Of a stretch of 64,000 nucleotides of DNA, positions 15,593 through 24,147 are shown piece by piece; the first letter of the stretch is position 1, and every line of letters begins with the position of its first letter. This DNA comes from Streptomyces sp. RerS4 (GTDB taxonomy: Bacteria; Actinomycetota; Actinomycetes; Streptomycetales; Streptomycetaceae). The position numbers and the translations under genes were made by a program. The DNA lies in contig NZ_CP097322.1 of assembly GCF_023515955.1 (NCBI RefSeq), positions 4,140,501-4,204,500 on the forward strand, written 5' to 3'. The notes below the pieces were generated by a model. It was not told the DNA's origin, made no database searches, and worked only from the letters and a program-made list of their open reading frames with translations.

Positions 15593-16800
15593 AGCTTCGG
15601 CACCCCCACCCGCATGCCCTCCTTCAGGTCACCGCCGGTCACCTCGACCCGGCCGTTGCCGAACATGCCGAGCCGGACGGGCACCTCGCGGGCCCGGCCG
15701 TCCTCCACCACCTGGACGCCGAAGCCGCCGCCGGGCAGCGCGAGGAGCGCGCCCACCGGGACGGACAGCACCCCGGTGCGGGTCTCGCCGGTGAGGTTCA
15801 CCGAGACGGGCGCCTGGTCGGGGCCCTTGACCTCGGCGGGCCGGTCGAAGACGACGCCGACCTCGACCTCTGCCTTCTTGTCGCCGCCGCCTCCGCCCCC
15901 TCCGGCGCCTCCCGCGCCGCCTTGGTCGTCCGCGCCGCCCGAGCCGCCCGAGCCGCCCACCGAGTCGACGCGGCCGGGCGCGGTGGATCCGTCCGGCAGT
16001 CGGACCGTCACCTTGTCGCCGGTCCGCGCCGCGCCCGCCTTCGCCGCCTCCAACCGGAAGCGGACGACGCGCTCGGTGCCGGTCACCGTCAGCACCGGCT
16101 TGCCCGGCCCCGGCTCGTCGCCGACCGCCGCGTCACCGCGCTTGACCCGCTGCGGGCCCGACGCGAAGGCGATGTCGTCCTTGGCCACCTCGCCCGTCTC
16201 CGGCGCCTTGTGCGCCTTCTGCCACCGCTTGACGGCCGCCGTCGTGCCCGCCGTGAAAGTGGGGTCCTCGGCGTCCAGGCCGGTGCCGTACCCGAGGGCC
16301 ACCAGGTTCCGCTTGAGCTGCCTGACGTCCTCGCCCTTGTCGCCGGCCTTCATCGGCCGGTACACGGGGGTGCTCCCGTACATCAGGCGCACCGGCTTGC
16401 CGTTGACCTCGTAGAGCTTCCCGTCCCGTTCGACGGCCGCGCCCTCCGCCGCGATCCAGGTGAGGACGCCGGGGCCCGGAGCGCCGAGCTTGCGCTCCCG
16501 GGCGTAGCCGAGGGTGCCGTCGACCTGGATCCCGGCGCTGAGGTCGCCGCGCTGGACCGGGGCCGTCTCGGGCGGCAGGCCGTCGGAGCGCTGCCGGCCC
16601 TTGGCGTCGTCGGGGGGCGGGGCGAGGAGGGCGTAGCCGCCGCCCGAGACGGCGAGTGCGGCGGCCAGCGCGGCGAGCACCCACCGGCCGCGCCGACGGC
16701 GGGGGGCGGGGGCCGCGTGGGGCTCGCGGGCGGGCTCGGGGGCCGCGTACGGTTCCGGGCCCGCGTACGGCTGCGTACCGCTGTCGTCCGCGCCGGCCAT
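15589..16800 (-). CDS. Membrane-fusion/adaptor-like protein with peptidoglycan-binding domain
   Basis: 403 residues. A Pro/Ala-rich cytoplasmic start is followed by one membrane anchor (WVLAALAAALAVSGGGYALL, about 41-60). The extracellular part contains a PG_binding_1 domain (GDKGEDVRQLKRNLVALGYG near 155) and, after a Gly-rich loop, a beta-barrel/HlyD-like C-terminus. This arrangement resembles the periplasmic adaptor MacA recast for a Gram-positive wall. ATG 16800 overlaps the lipoprotein stop (ATGA). It is co-transcribed with the lipoprotein, ATPase and permease. Confidence 0.82.
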   Translation of the reverse strand: MAGADDSGTQPYAGPEPYAAPEPAREPHAAPAPRRRRGRWVLAALAAALAVSGGGYALLAPPPDDAKGRQRSDGLPPETAPVQRGDLSAGIQVDGTLGYARERKLGAPGPGVLTWIAAEGAAVERDGKLYEVNGKPVRLMYGSTPVYRPMKAGDKGEDVRQLKRNLVALGYGTGLDAEDPTFTAGTTAAVKRWQKAHKAPETGEVAKDDIAFASGPQRVKRGDAAVGDEPGPGKPVLTVTGTERVVRFRLEAAKAGAARTGDKVTVRLPDGSTAPGRVDSVGGSGGSGGADDQGGAGGAGGGGGGGDKKAEVEVGVVFDRPAEVKGPDQAPVSVNLTGETRTGVLSVPVGALLALPGGGFGVQVVEDGRAREVPVRLGMFGNGRVEVTGGDLKEGMRVGVPKL

Positions 16801-17267
16801 CAGGCCGCTTCGCACTTCTTCTGGGCCTCCTCGAAGGCCTTCTCCTGCCCCTTGGGGATCTCGACGGCGGACTTCATGCCGCCGTTGTACTCGGGGTCCT
16901 TGAGGTCCACGCCGTTCTCGCGCATGCACCGGATCCAGAGCAGCTCCTTGTCCTTCTGCTCCTGCGTCGGCCCCTCGCCGGAACCGGTGGACATGCCGCA
17001 GGCCTTCATCGCCTCCTGCATCTTCTGCGGGTCAACGCCGCCGCCCACCGTCATGGCCCTCGGGTCCTGGCCCGGTGCGGGGTCGGGGGCGTCGATGCCG
17101 TGCTCGCGCAGGCACTTGCGCATCTTCACCGCGTTGTCGGCGACGTTGCCCTCGCCGCCGCCGGTGCCGCCGTCCTTGCCGCTGCCGGCGCCGTTCGTAC
17201 AGGCGGTGACGAGGAGGGCCAGCCCGGTCAGGGCGGCGGCCGTGGTCATGGTCAGGGATCGCTTCAT
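16800..17267 (-). CDS. Lipoprotein, first gene of the efflux operon
   Basis: 155 residues. The signal peptide ends in a lipobox, LLVTAC, with Cys near residue 23. The mature part has a Gly/Ser linker and two Cys-containing helical repeats (MRKCLREHGIDAPDP and IRCMRENGVDLKDP), each with an M-R-K/E-x-x-x-x-G-I/V-D pattern. The family is common beside MacAB-like operons in Streptomyces, and its role is unknown. It faces the response regulator across a 90-bp divergent promoter region. Confidence 0.8.
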   Translation of the reverse strand: MKRSLTMTTAAALTGLALLVTACTNGAGSGKDGGTGGGEGNVADNAVKMRKCLREHGIDAPDPAPGQDPRAMTVGGGVDPQKMQEAMKACGMSTGSGEGPTQEQKDKELLWIRCMRENGVDLKDPEYNGGMKSAVEIPKGQEKAFEEAQKKCEAA

Positions 17268-17356
17268 GGGCCCGAGCGTGCGGGAAAGGGGGATTTCGCT
17301 TCCCTCTCGGCTTCCGCTTACGGCGACGAAATGTCCTCGTCCTGTAGAGAGGGCGG

Positions 17357-18078
<722 letters not shown>

Positions 18079-18082
<4 letters not shown>

Positions 18083-19398
18083 GGGCGGTGCTTCGCTCGG
18101 AGCGGGCGCGGCTCACCGCGCTCTACGGCGCCCTGCTGGTCCTCGCCGGCGGGGGCCTCGTCGCGCTGGTCAACGTACTGCTGCGCGAGCAGCTCTACGC
18201 CCGCATCAGCGGGGCCGTCACCACCGTCATGCCGGGCCTGCCCGTCGACGCCGGCGGCCACGCCCGACCCACCCCCGCCACGCCGGCCCCGACCCCGGGC
18301 GGTGGCATGTCCTTCGCCCCGGCCGAGAAGCTGCCGCCGGGAGCCACGCCCTCTCCCGAGCTGCTCGACCGGTGGAGCACCACCCGCAACCTCTCCACCG
18401 CCGTCGAGCAGGCCGCCGTACGGGAACTGACGCTCGTCTCCCTCATCGCCCTCGCGGTGTTCGCCGTGGTGTCGGTCTGGCTGGCCTGGTGGATGGCGGG
18501 CCGCGTGCTGCGCCCCGTCGGGGTGATCACCGAGACCGCGCGGCGGCTGTCGGCGGCGAACCTGCACGAGCGGATCGCCCTGAAGGCCCCGCCCGGCGAG
18601 CTGAAGCGGCTGGCCGACACCTTCGACGGGATGCTCGACCGGATGGAGGACCTGGTCGGGGCGCAGCGCCGGTTCGCCGCCAACGCCGCGCACGAGCTGC
18701 GTACGCCACTCGCCGTGCAGCGGGCCGCCGCCGAGATCGGGCTCGCGGGGGAGCCGGACGCGGCGAAGGTCGCGCGGATCCGCGAGCGGCTGATCGCGGT
18801 GGCCGAGTCCAGCGAGCACCTCGTCGAGTCGCTGCTGCTGCTCGCGGTCTCCGAGGAGGGCCTGGAGTCGGCGCGCCCGGTGGACCTGGCGGCGCTGGTG
18901 GCCTCGGAGGCGGCGGCGTTCGACTCGCCGGCGGACCCGGACACCCCCACCGTCACGACCGACCTCGCCCCCCTCACGGTGCGGGGCGACGCCGCGCTCC
19001 TCGGCCATCTCGTCCGCAACCTCCTCGACAACGCCGTACGCCACAACCGGCCCGGCGGCCGTGTCCGCGTCACCACCTCCGCCGACGGCGAGCTGGGCGA
19101 GCTGACGGTGTCCAACACCGGCCCGCGCATCGACCCGCGGGAGGTACCCCGCCTCCTGGAGCCGTTCCGGCGGCGCGCGGAACGCCGGCACACGGCGGGC
19201 GAGGGCGCGGGGCTCGGCCTGTCCATCGTCGCCTCGATCGCCCGCGCGCACGGCGCGCGGCTGCGCGCCGAGGCCGGACCGGCCCCGGACGGCGGCCTGA
19301 ACATCCGGCTCCGCTTCCCGCTGGAGACGGGCCGGATCGGTGCGAACGCCACCTCGGACACCGCCTCGGGCCGTTCGCCGGGAACGAAGATCGACTGA
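18079..19398 (+). CDS. Sensor histidine kinase
   Basis: 439 residues. Two membrane helices (about 14-36 and 118-140) flank an extracellular sensor loop rich in Pro. HAMP follows, then HisKA with the phosphorylated His in AAHELRTPL near 204, and HATPase_c with N-box LVRNLLDNAVRHN near 312 and the G-boxes near 375. GTG 18079 overlaps the response regulator stop. The pair probably senses an envelope-active compound and induces the efflux operon. Confidence 0.9.
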
Positions 19399-19413
19399 GG
19401 TACGGTCGGTGCG

Positions 19414-20250
19414 ATGAGCAAGCACGCCCGAGCCCGCTCCCGCGGCCGTACCCGTCCGCGCTCCCGCTCGGTCGGCCGCCCGCCGCGCGCCCTGCTGGTC
19501 GTCTCCACCCTGGGGCTGCTGGCCTTCGGCGCCGGCTGGGTGCACGCCCTGCACGAGCAGCCCGGCGCCCCGACCCCGCAGACCCGTACGGACGCCCGCC
19601 CCCAGACCCCGGACCGCGCCGTGCACGCCTCCCAGCGCCCGGAAGCGCGGCGCGACCCCCGCCAGGGCCTGCCGGCAGACCTCGACGAGGCGGCCCGCGC
19701 CCGCATCCCGGCCGACTCCCGCCAGCTGGTCCTGGTCACGGGCAAGGCGAAGGACTCCTCCGAGTCCACGGTCTCCCTGTACACGCGCGCCACGCCCGGC
19801 GGCGACTGGACCCGCGCCGCGCGGTGGCCGGGCCGCAACGGCGCCAAGGGCTGGTCCACGGAGCGCGCGTACGGGGACCTGACCTCCCCGATCGGCGTGT
19901 TCTCCCTCACCGACGCGGGTGGCCGGCTGCCGGCCCCGCCCGGCACCCGGCTCCCGTACGACCGCGACGCCGCCTTCGTTCCGTCGGGCCGGGGCGTGAA
20001 CGGGGAATCCCTGGCGGGCTCCTTCGACTACGTCGTGGCCATCGACTACAACCGCCGCCAGGGCGTCTCCCCCCTGGACCCGGCCAAACCGGAGGGCGAG
20101 CACAAGGGCGGCAACATCTGGCTCCACGTCGACCACGACGGCCCCTCCCAAGGCTGCGTGGGCGTCCCGAAGGAGGCGATGAAACACCTCCTCGAAACCC
20201 TCGACCCGGCAGCCAACCCCGTCATCGCCATGGGCCCCGCGCACCTCTGA
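19414..20250 (+). CDS. L,D-transpeptidase-family (YkuD) protein
   Basis: 278 residues. A very Arg-rich N-terminus precedes a single hydrophobic segment (ALLVVSTLGLLAFGAGWVHAL, about 24-45), giving a signal anchor. The C-terminal YkuD domain has the catalytic signature H-x-D-H-D-G-P-S-Q-G-C near residues 237-247. It may form 3-3 peptidoglycan cross-links or modify peptidoglycan outside the cell. It lies 15 bp behind the kinase gene and could be in the same transcript. Confidence 0.82.
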   Translation: MSKHARARSRGRTRPRSRSVGRPPRALLVVSTLGLLAFGAGWVHALHEQPGAPTPQTRTDARPQTPDRAVHASQRPEARRDPRQGLPADLDEAARARIPADSRQLVLVTGKAKDSSESTVSLYTRATPGGDWTRAARWPGRNGAKGWSTERAYGDLTSPIGVFSLTDAGGRLPAPPGTRLPYDRDAAFVPSGRGVNGESLAGSFDYVVAIDYNRRQGVSPLDPAKPEGEHKGGNIWLHVDHDGPSQGCVGVPKEAMKHLLETLDPAANPVIAMGPAHL

Positions 20251-20272
20251 CCCCGTCTGGCGCCGCCCGCCG

Positions 20273-20665
20273 TCAGACGCCGACGACCCGGACCCGACTT
20301 CCGCACAGCGCGGCCAGGTCCTCGGGGTCCGAGGTCAGCAGGGTGACGGGCGCGGGCTGTTCGAGGGCGGTCGCCGCCACGAGGGCGTCCAACGCGTAGT
20401 TGTGCCCGTGTAGTCCAGCCGAGCCGAGCAGCCTGCTCGCGTGGCGTGCGATGGTCTCGCTCGGTGCGATGACGTTCACGCGGGAGACCGCGTAGTCGAA
20501 ACGGGCCTGCTTCACCCGGGGATCACGTGCCTCGACCAGGGTGACCGAGCTGATCACCACCCGGATGTCCTCGGCTTCGGCTGCCGACAGCCACTCCAGC
20601 AGACCGCGTTCCTGCCGTACGAGCAGGGAAAGCCCCTCGCAATCGAGGACGAGCGTGCCGCTCAC
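20273..20665 (-). CDS. PIN-domain ribonuclease toxin (VapC-like)
   Basis: 130 residues. The PIN fold is marked by LVLDCEGLSLLV (first acidic residue at 8), SSVTLVEARDPR (Glu in the second position), and the C-terminal NYALDALVAATAL and LLTSDPEDL (acidic cluster). Such proteins cleave tRNA or other RNA when free of antitoxin. GTG 20665 overlaps the antitoxin stop (GTGA), fitting a toxin-antitoxin operon. Confidence 0.82.
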   Translation of the reverse strand: MSGTLVLDCEGLSLLVRQERGLLEWLSAAEAEDIRVVISSVTLVEARDPRVKQARFDYAVSRVNVIAPSETIARHASRLLGSAGLHGHNYALDALVAATALEQPAPVTLLTSDPEDLAALCGSRVRVVGV

Positions 20666-20934
20666 GCGGCGTCCGACGAGGCTGCCGTCTCGCCGCGCAG
20701 GACGGCCCGCTTCGCCTCGACGGCAGCCGGATCGGCCGGTCCGTTCACGGATTCGGAGTCCTCGATCAGCTCCCGGAGCCGGTCTCGCTCCAGCTGCCGC
20801 TGAACGAGCGCCTCGATGTACGCGGACATGCCGCGCTTGCCGGTGCGCGCCTTGAGCGCCGCGATCGTCCCCTCGTGGAGCGAGACGGACACGGGCCGGG
20901 TCGGACCCTCGCCGGGTACGGGCTCATCGGTCAT
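20662..20934 (-). CDS. Antitoxin of the PIN toxin
   Basis: 90 residues. The N-terminal part PVSVSLHEGTIAALKARTGKRGMSAYIEALV has the beta-strand plus two-helix pattern of a ribbon-helix-helix DNA-binding domain; the acidic Ala-rich C-terminus would wrap the toxin. It is the first gene of the operon, and an AT-rich palindrome lies 10 bp before its start, consistent with autoregulation. Confidence 0.8.
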   Translation of the reverse strand: MTDEPVPGEGPTRPVSVSLHEGTIAALKARTGKRGMSAYIEALVQRQLERDRLRELIEDSESVNGPADPAAVEAKRAVLRGETAASSDAA

Positions 20935-20944
20935 GTGGCCATCG

Positions 20945-20961
20945 TAACAAAACTTCTGTTA
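20945..20961. promoter_or_regulatory. Putative autoregulatory operator of the toxin-antitoxin operon
   Basis: TAACAAAACTTCTGTTA is a 17-bp near-palindrome, AT-rich in an otherwise very GC-rich sequence. It lies just upstream of the antitoxin start on the minus strand, where an RHH antitoxin would be expected to bind. Confidence 0.6.
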
Positions 20962-21008
20962 TTCGAGTCGCGCTCGCGCCGGCTCGGGCATCGCGTCGGC
21001 CCCCTTGC

Positions 21009-21023
21009 CTGACGGACCGTCAG
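21009..21023. promoter_or_regulatory. Operator CTGAC-N5-GTCAG (copy 3)
   Basis: CTGACGGACCGTCAG upstream of the first luciferase-like gene. The preceding TTGCCT occupies the -10-like position seen in the other copies, though it matches poorly. If the short leader of other copies holds, the ATG at 21032 would be the start rather than 21113. Confidence 0.68.
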
Positions 21024-21112
21024 CTACGACGATGACCCGGCACCGGTATGACGAATCGGCGGTCGGGTCGGACCGGCGCCGGACCGGCGGACGAAGGCGA
21101 GGCGGGCCCGCC

Positions 21113-22060
21113 ATGGCACGCGTGTTTCCGGAAGGCCGACTGGTGTACGGGATGCAGCTCCCGATCCAGTCGCAGAGCACCCTCTACGCCGAACCCTGGG
21201 AGGCGGACGCCGGCGCGGCCGACCTCGCCGAGGTGGCCCGCGCCGCCGACCGGGCCGGCTTCGGCTACGTCGCCACCTGCGACCACGTGGCCATCCCGCG
21301 CCGGCTCGCCGGCGCCATGAGCACCGTCTGGTACGACCCGGTCGCCACCCTGGCCTTCCTGGCCGGGATCACCGAACGCGTCCGGCTGCTCAGCCACGTC
21401 GCGATCGTCGGCCTGCGCCACCCCCTGGTCACCGCCAAGCAGTACGCGACCCTCGACCACCTCAGCGGCGGCCGGCTGATCCTCGGGGTCGGGGCCGGTC
21501 ACGTACAGGAGGAGTTCGAGGCCCTCGGTGTCGACTTCGAGCGGCGTGGGGCGGTCCTCGACGAGGCCCTGGACGCGCTGCGGGCGGCTCTCGGTCCCGA
21601 GGAGTACCCGGAGTTCGCCGGCGAGCGCTTCGCCTTCCGCGACCTCGGTCAGCTGCCGAGGCCGACGCAGGCGCGGATCCCCGTCTGGGTCGGCGGTTCC
21701 TCGCCCGCCGCCGTCCGCCGGGCCGCCGTGCGCGGCGACGGCTGGCTCCCGCAGGGCGACCCCCGCGACCGGCTCCCGACGCGGATCGCCCGCATACGCC
21801 GACTGCGCGAGGCCGCCGGCAACCCCCGTCCCGTCGAGATCGGCGCGATCACCGAGGCGCTCTACGTCGGCGAGCCGACCTGGAACACCGGCCGCCGCGC
21901 CCTCACCGGCAAGCCGGAGGCGCTCGCCGAGTCCCTACGGGAGTACCGGGCGATCGGCGTGGACCAGATCCAGGTCCGCTTCCGCAGCCGCGACCGCGCC
22001 GAACTCGTCGATCAGATCACCGCTTTCGGGGCCGAGGTGGCCCCCCTCCTCAACGATTAG
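21113..22060 (+). CDS. LLM-class F420-dependent oxidoreductase
   Basis: 315 residues, luciferase-like TIM barrel. Markers are FGYVATCDHVAIPRR near 53, VRLLSHVAIVGLRHP near 92, and LDHLSGGRLILGVGAGHVQEEFEALG near 117-142, which shapes the F420 or FMN pocket. It probably reduces or oxidises an acyl-CoA pathway intermediate. ATG 21113 gives the usual family N-terminus (MARVFPEGRLVYGMQL); an in-frame ATG at 21032 would add 27 Arg-rich residues. The SDR gene follows after 13 bp. Confidence 0.83.
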   Translation: MARVFPEGRLVYGMQLPIQSQSTLYAEPWEADAGAADLAEVARAADRAGFGYVATCDHVAIPRRLAGAMSTVWYDPVATLAFLAGITERVRLLSHVAIVGLRHPLVTAKQYATLDHLSGGRLILGVGAGHVQEEFEALGVDFERRGAVLDEALDALRAALGPEEYPEFAGERFAFRDLGQLPRPTQARIPVWVGGSSPAAVRRAAVRGDGWLPQGDPRDRLPTRIARIRRLREAAGNPRPVEIGAITEALYVGEPTWNTGRRALTGKPEALAESLREYRAIGVDQIQVRFRSRDRAELVDQITAFGAEVAPLLND

Positions 22061-22073
22061 GGGCTGACGGACC

Positions 22074-22859
22074 ATGGGCAAGCTGGACGGGCGCGTCGTC
22101 GTCATCACCGGTGCGGCGCGCGGTCAGGGCGAGCAGGAGGCCCGGCTCTTCGCCGCCGAGGGCGCGAAGGTGCTGCTGGGCGACGTACTGGACGAGCAGG
22201 GGGCGGCCGTCGCCAAGGACATCGGCGAGGACCGGGCGCGCTACGTACGGCTCGACGTGAGCCGGGAGGAGGACTGGACGGCGGCGGTGGCCGCCGCGCG
22301 GGAGGCCTTCGGCCCGGTCGACGGCCTGGTCAACAACGCGGGCATCCTGCGCTTCAACGAGCTGACCGCGACCCCGCTGGAGGAGTTCCAGCAGGTGATC
22401 CAGGTCAACCAGGTCGGCGCGTTCCTCGGGATCAGGACGCTCGCCCCCGAGATCGAGGCGGCCGGCGGCGGGACCATCGTCAACACCTCCTCGTACACCG
22501 GCCTGACGGGCATGGCGTACGTCGGCTCGTACGCGGCGACCAAGGCGGCGATCCTCGGCCTGACGCGCGTGGCGGCGCTGGAGCTGGCGGGCAAGGGCAT
22601 CCGGGTCAACGCCATGTGCCCCGGGGCCGTGGACACCCCCATGGCCAACCCGGGGCTGCTGGACCCGGCCGGGGTGACGGACGAGGCGCGGGAGGCGATG
22701 GCGGAGCTGTACAAGCGGGTGGTGCCCCTCGGGCGGGTGGGCCGGCCCGAGGAGATCGCGCGGCTGGCCCTCTTCCTGACCGGCGAGGACTCCTCGTACA
22801 TCACGGGTCAGCCGTTCGTCGTGGACGGCGGCTGGATGGCGGGCGTCAGCATTCTCTGA
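22074..22859 (+). CDS. SDR-family oxidoreductase
   Basis: 261 residues. The Rossmann motif TGAARGQG is near residue 12, NNAG near 86, catalytic Ser in TSSYTG near 139, and YAATK near 153. It is a classical NAD(P)-dependent short-chain dehydrogenase of the type often annotated as a 3-alpha/20-beta hydroxysteroid dehydrogenase; the substrate is inferred only from that similarity. A half operator, CTGACGGACC, overlaps its leader (22064-22073). It lies 13 bp behind the luciferase-like gene, so they form one operon. Confidence 0.88.
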   Translation: MGKLDGRVVVITGAARGQGEQEARLFAAEGAKVLLGDVLDEQGAAVAKDIGEDRARYVRLDVSREEDWTAAVAAAREAFGPVDGLVNNAGILRFNELTATPLEEFQQVIQVNQVGAFLGIRTLAPEIEAAGGGTIVNTSSYTGLTGMAYVGSYAATKAAILGLTRVAALELAGKGIRVNAMCPGAVDTPMANPGLLDPAGVTDEAREAMAELYKRVVPLGRVGRPEEIARLALFLTGEDSSYITGQPFVVDGGWMAGVSIL

Positions 22860-22916
22860 TGGAGCGTCAGGTATTGACGGGCCGGCCCTGCCGGTGGAAC
22901 AGTCGAGCCATCAAAT

Positions 22917-22931
22917 CTGACGACACGTCAG
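22917..22931. promoter_or_regulatory. Operator CTGAC-N5-GTCAG (copy 4)
   Basis: CTGACGACACGTCAG ends 14 bp before the GTG of the second luciferase-like gene. The preceding AAATCT is in the same -10-like register as TAATCT at copy 1. A related reversed pair, GCGTCAGGTATTGACGG, lies about 50 bp upstream at 22864-22880. Confidence 0.68.
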
Positions 22932-22944
22932 AAACCTAAGGACG

Positions 22945-24075
22945 GTGAACCCCTTGGAATTCGGGCTCTTCGTGCAGGGATACGTGCCTGAGGCGCGGTC
23001 CAAGGTCGACCCCGAGGCGGAGCACAAGGCGCTGCTCGAGGAGACCGAGTACGTCATCCAGGCCGACCAGTCCGGCTTCAAGTACGCCTGGGCCTCGGAA
23101 CACCACTTCCTGGAGGAGTACTCGCACCTCTCGGCGAACGAGGTCTTCCTCGGGTACCTGGCCGCCGCGACCGAACGGATCCACCTCGGCTCCGGCATCT
23201 TCAACCCGCTGGCGCCGGTCAACCACCCGGTGAAGGTGGCCGAGAAGGTCACCATGCTCGACCACCTCTCCAAGGGCCGCTTCGAGTTCGGCACGGGGCG
23301 CGGCGCCGGCAGCCACGAGATCCTCGGCTTCATGCCCGGCATCACGGACATGAACCACACGAAGGAGATCTGGGAGGAGACCATCGCGGAGTTCCCCAAG
23401 ATGTTCCTCCAGGAGGAGTACGAGGGGTTCCAGGGCAAGCACTGGTCGCTGCCGCCGCGCAAGGTCTTCCCCAAGCCGTACGGCAAGGCGCACCCGGCCA
23501 TGTGGTACGCGGCCGGGTCGCCGTCCTCGTACGCGATGGCGGCGAAGAAGGGGCTCGGCGTCCTCGGCTTCAGCGTCCAGAAGGTCTCGGACATGGAATG
23601 GGTCCTGGAGCAGTACAAGACGGCGATCCAGGAGGCGAAGGCGATCGGGGCCTTCGTCAACGACAACGTGATGGTGACGTCGACGGCGATCTGCGCGGAG
23701 ACGCACGACAAGGCGGTGGAGATCGCCGTCAACGCGAACATGAACCGCTTCCAGTCGCTGGTGTTCCGCTACCACGACACCTTCCCGCGGCCGGAGGCGA
23801 TCCCGCAGTGGCCGGAGACCCTGCCGGAGTACAACGCGGAGATCATCGAGCTGCTCATCGCGGAGGAGCTGCTGATCTGCGGTGACCCGACGGAAGTCCG
23901 CGCCCAGTGCAAGCGGTGGGAGCAGGCGGGCGCGGACCAGCTGTCCTTCGGCCTGCCGACGGGCGTCTCGAAGGAGGACACGCTCACCACGATCAAGCTG
24001 ATCGGCGAGCACGTCATCCCCCACATCGACACCGACCCCGTCCACCGCACCACCCGCTTCCGCCAGTCCGCCTGA
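22945..24075 (+). CDS. LLM-class flavin/F420-dependent oxidoreductase
   Basis: 376 residues of the bacterial luciferase-like family: KYAWASEHHFLEEYSH near 47 and LDHLSKGRFEFGTGRGAGSHEILGF near 105-130 are the cofactor-binding and fold-defining segments. The group contains F420- and FMN-dependent monooxygenases and dehydrogenases. GTG 22945 has AAGGA too close for comfort; TTG 22954 would give better spacing, so the start is uncertain by three codons. First gene of a three-gene operon with an amidohydrolase and an aldehyde dehydrogenase. Confidence 0.83.
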   Translation: MNPLEFGLFVQGYVPEARSKVDPEAEHKALLEETEYVIQADQSGFKYAWASEHHFLEEYSHLSANEVFLGYLAAATERIHLGSGIFNPLAPVNHPVKVAEKVTMLDHLSKGRFEFGTGRGAGSHEILGFMPGITDMNHTKEIWEETIAEFPKMFLQEEYEGFQGKHWSLPPRKVFPKPYGKAHPAMWYAAGSPSSYAMAAKKGLGVLGFSVQKVSDMEWVLEQYKTAIQEAKAIGAFVNDNVMVTSTAICAETHDKAVEIAVNANMNRFQSLVFRYHDTFPRPEAIPQWPETLPEYNAEIIELLIAEELLICGDPTEVRAQCKRWEQAGADQLSFGLPTGVSKEDTLTTIKLIGEHVIPHIDTDPVHRTTRFRQSA

Positions 24076-24147
24076 CCCGACGGGGAACCCGGGGGCCCGG
24101 GGCGACGGCGCGCGCCCCACCACGTACCGCAACGCAGAAGGGACGTC

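Noticed and set aside
22864..22880. GCGTCAGGTATTGACGG as another regulon operator
   Set aside because: The half-sites are in reversed order (CGTCA...TGACG), unlike the five CTGAC-N5-GTCAG copies; noted only as a possible secondary element.
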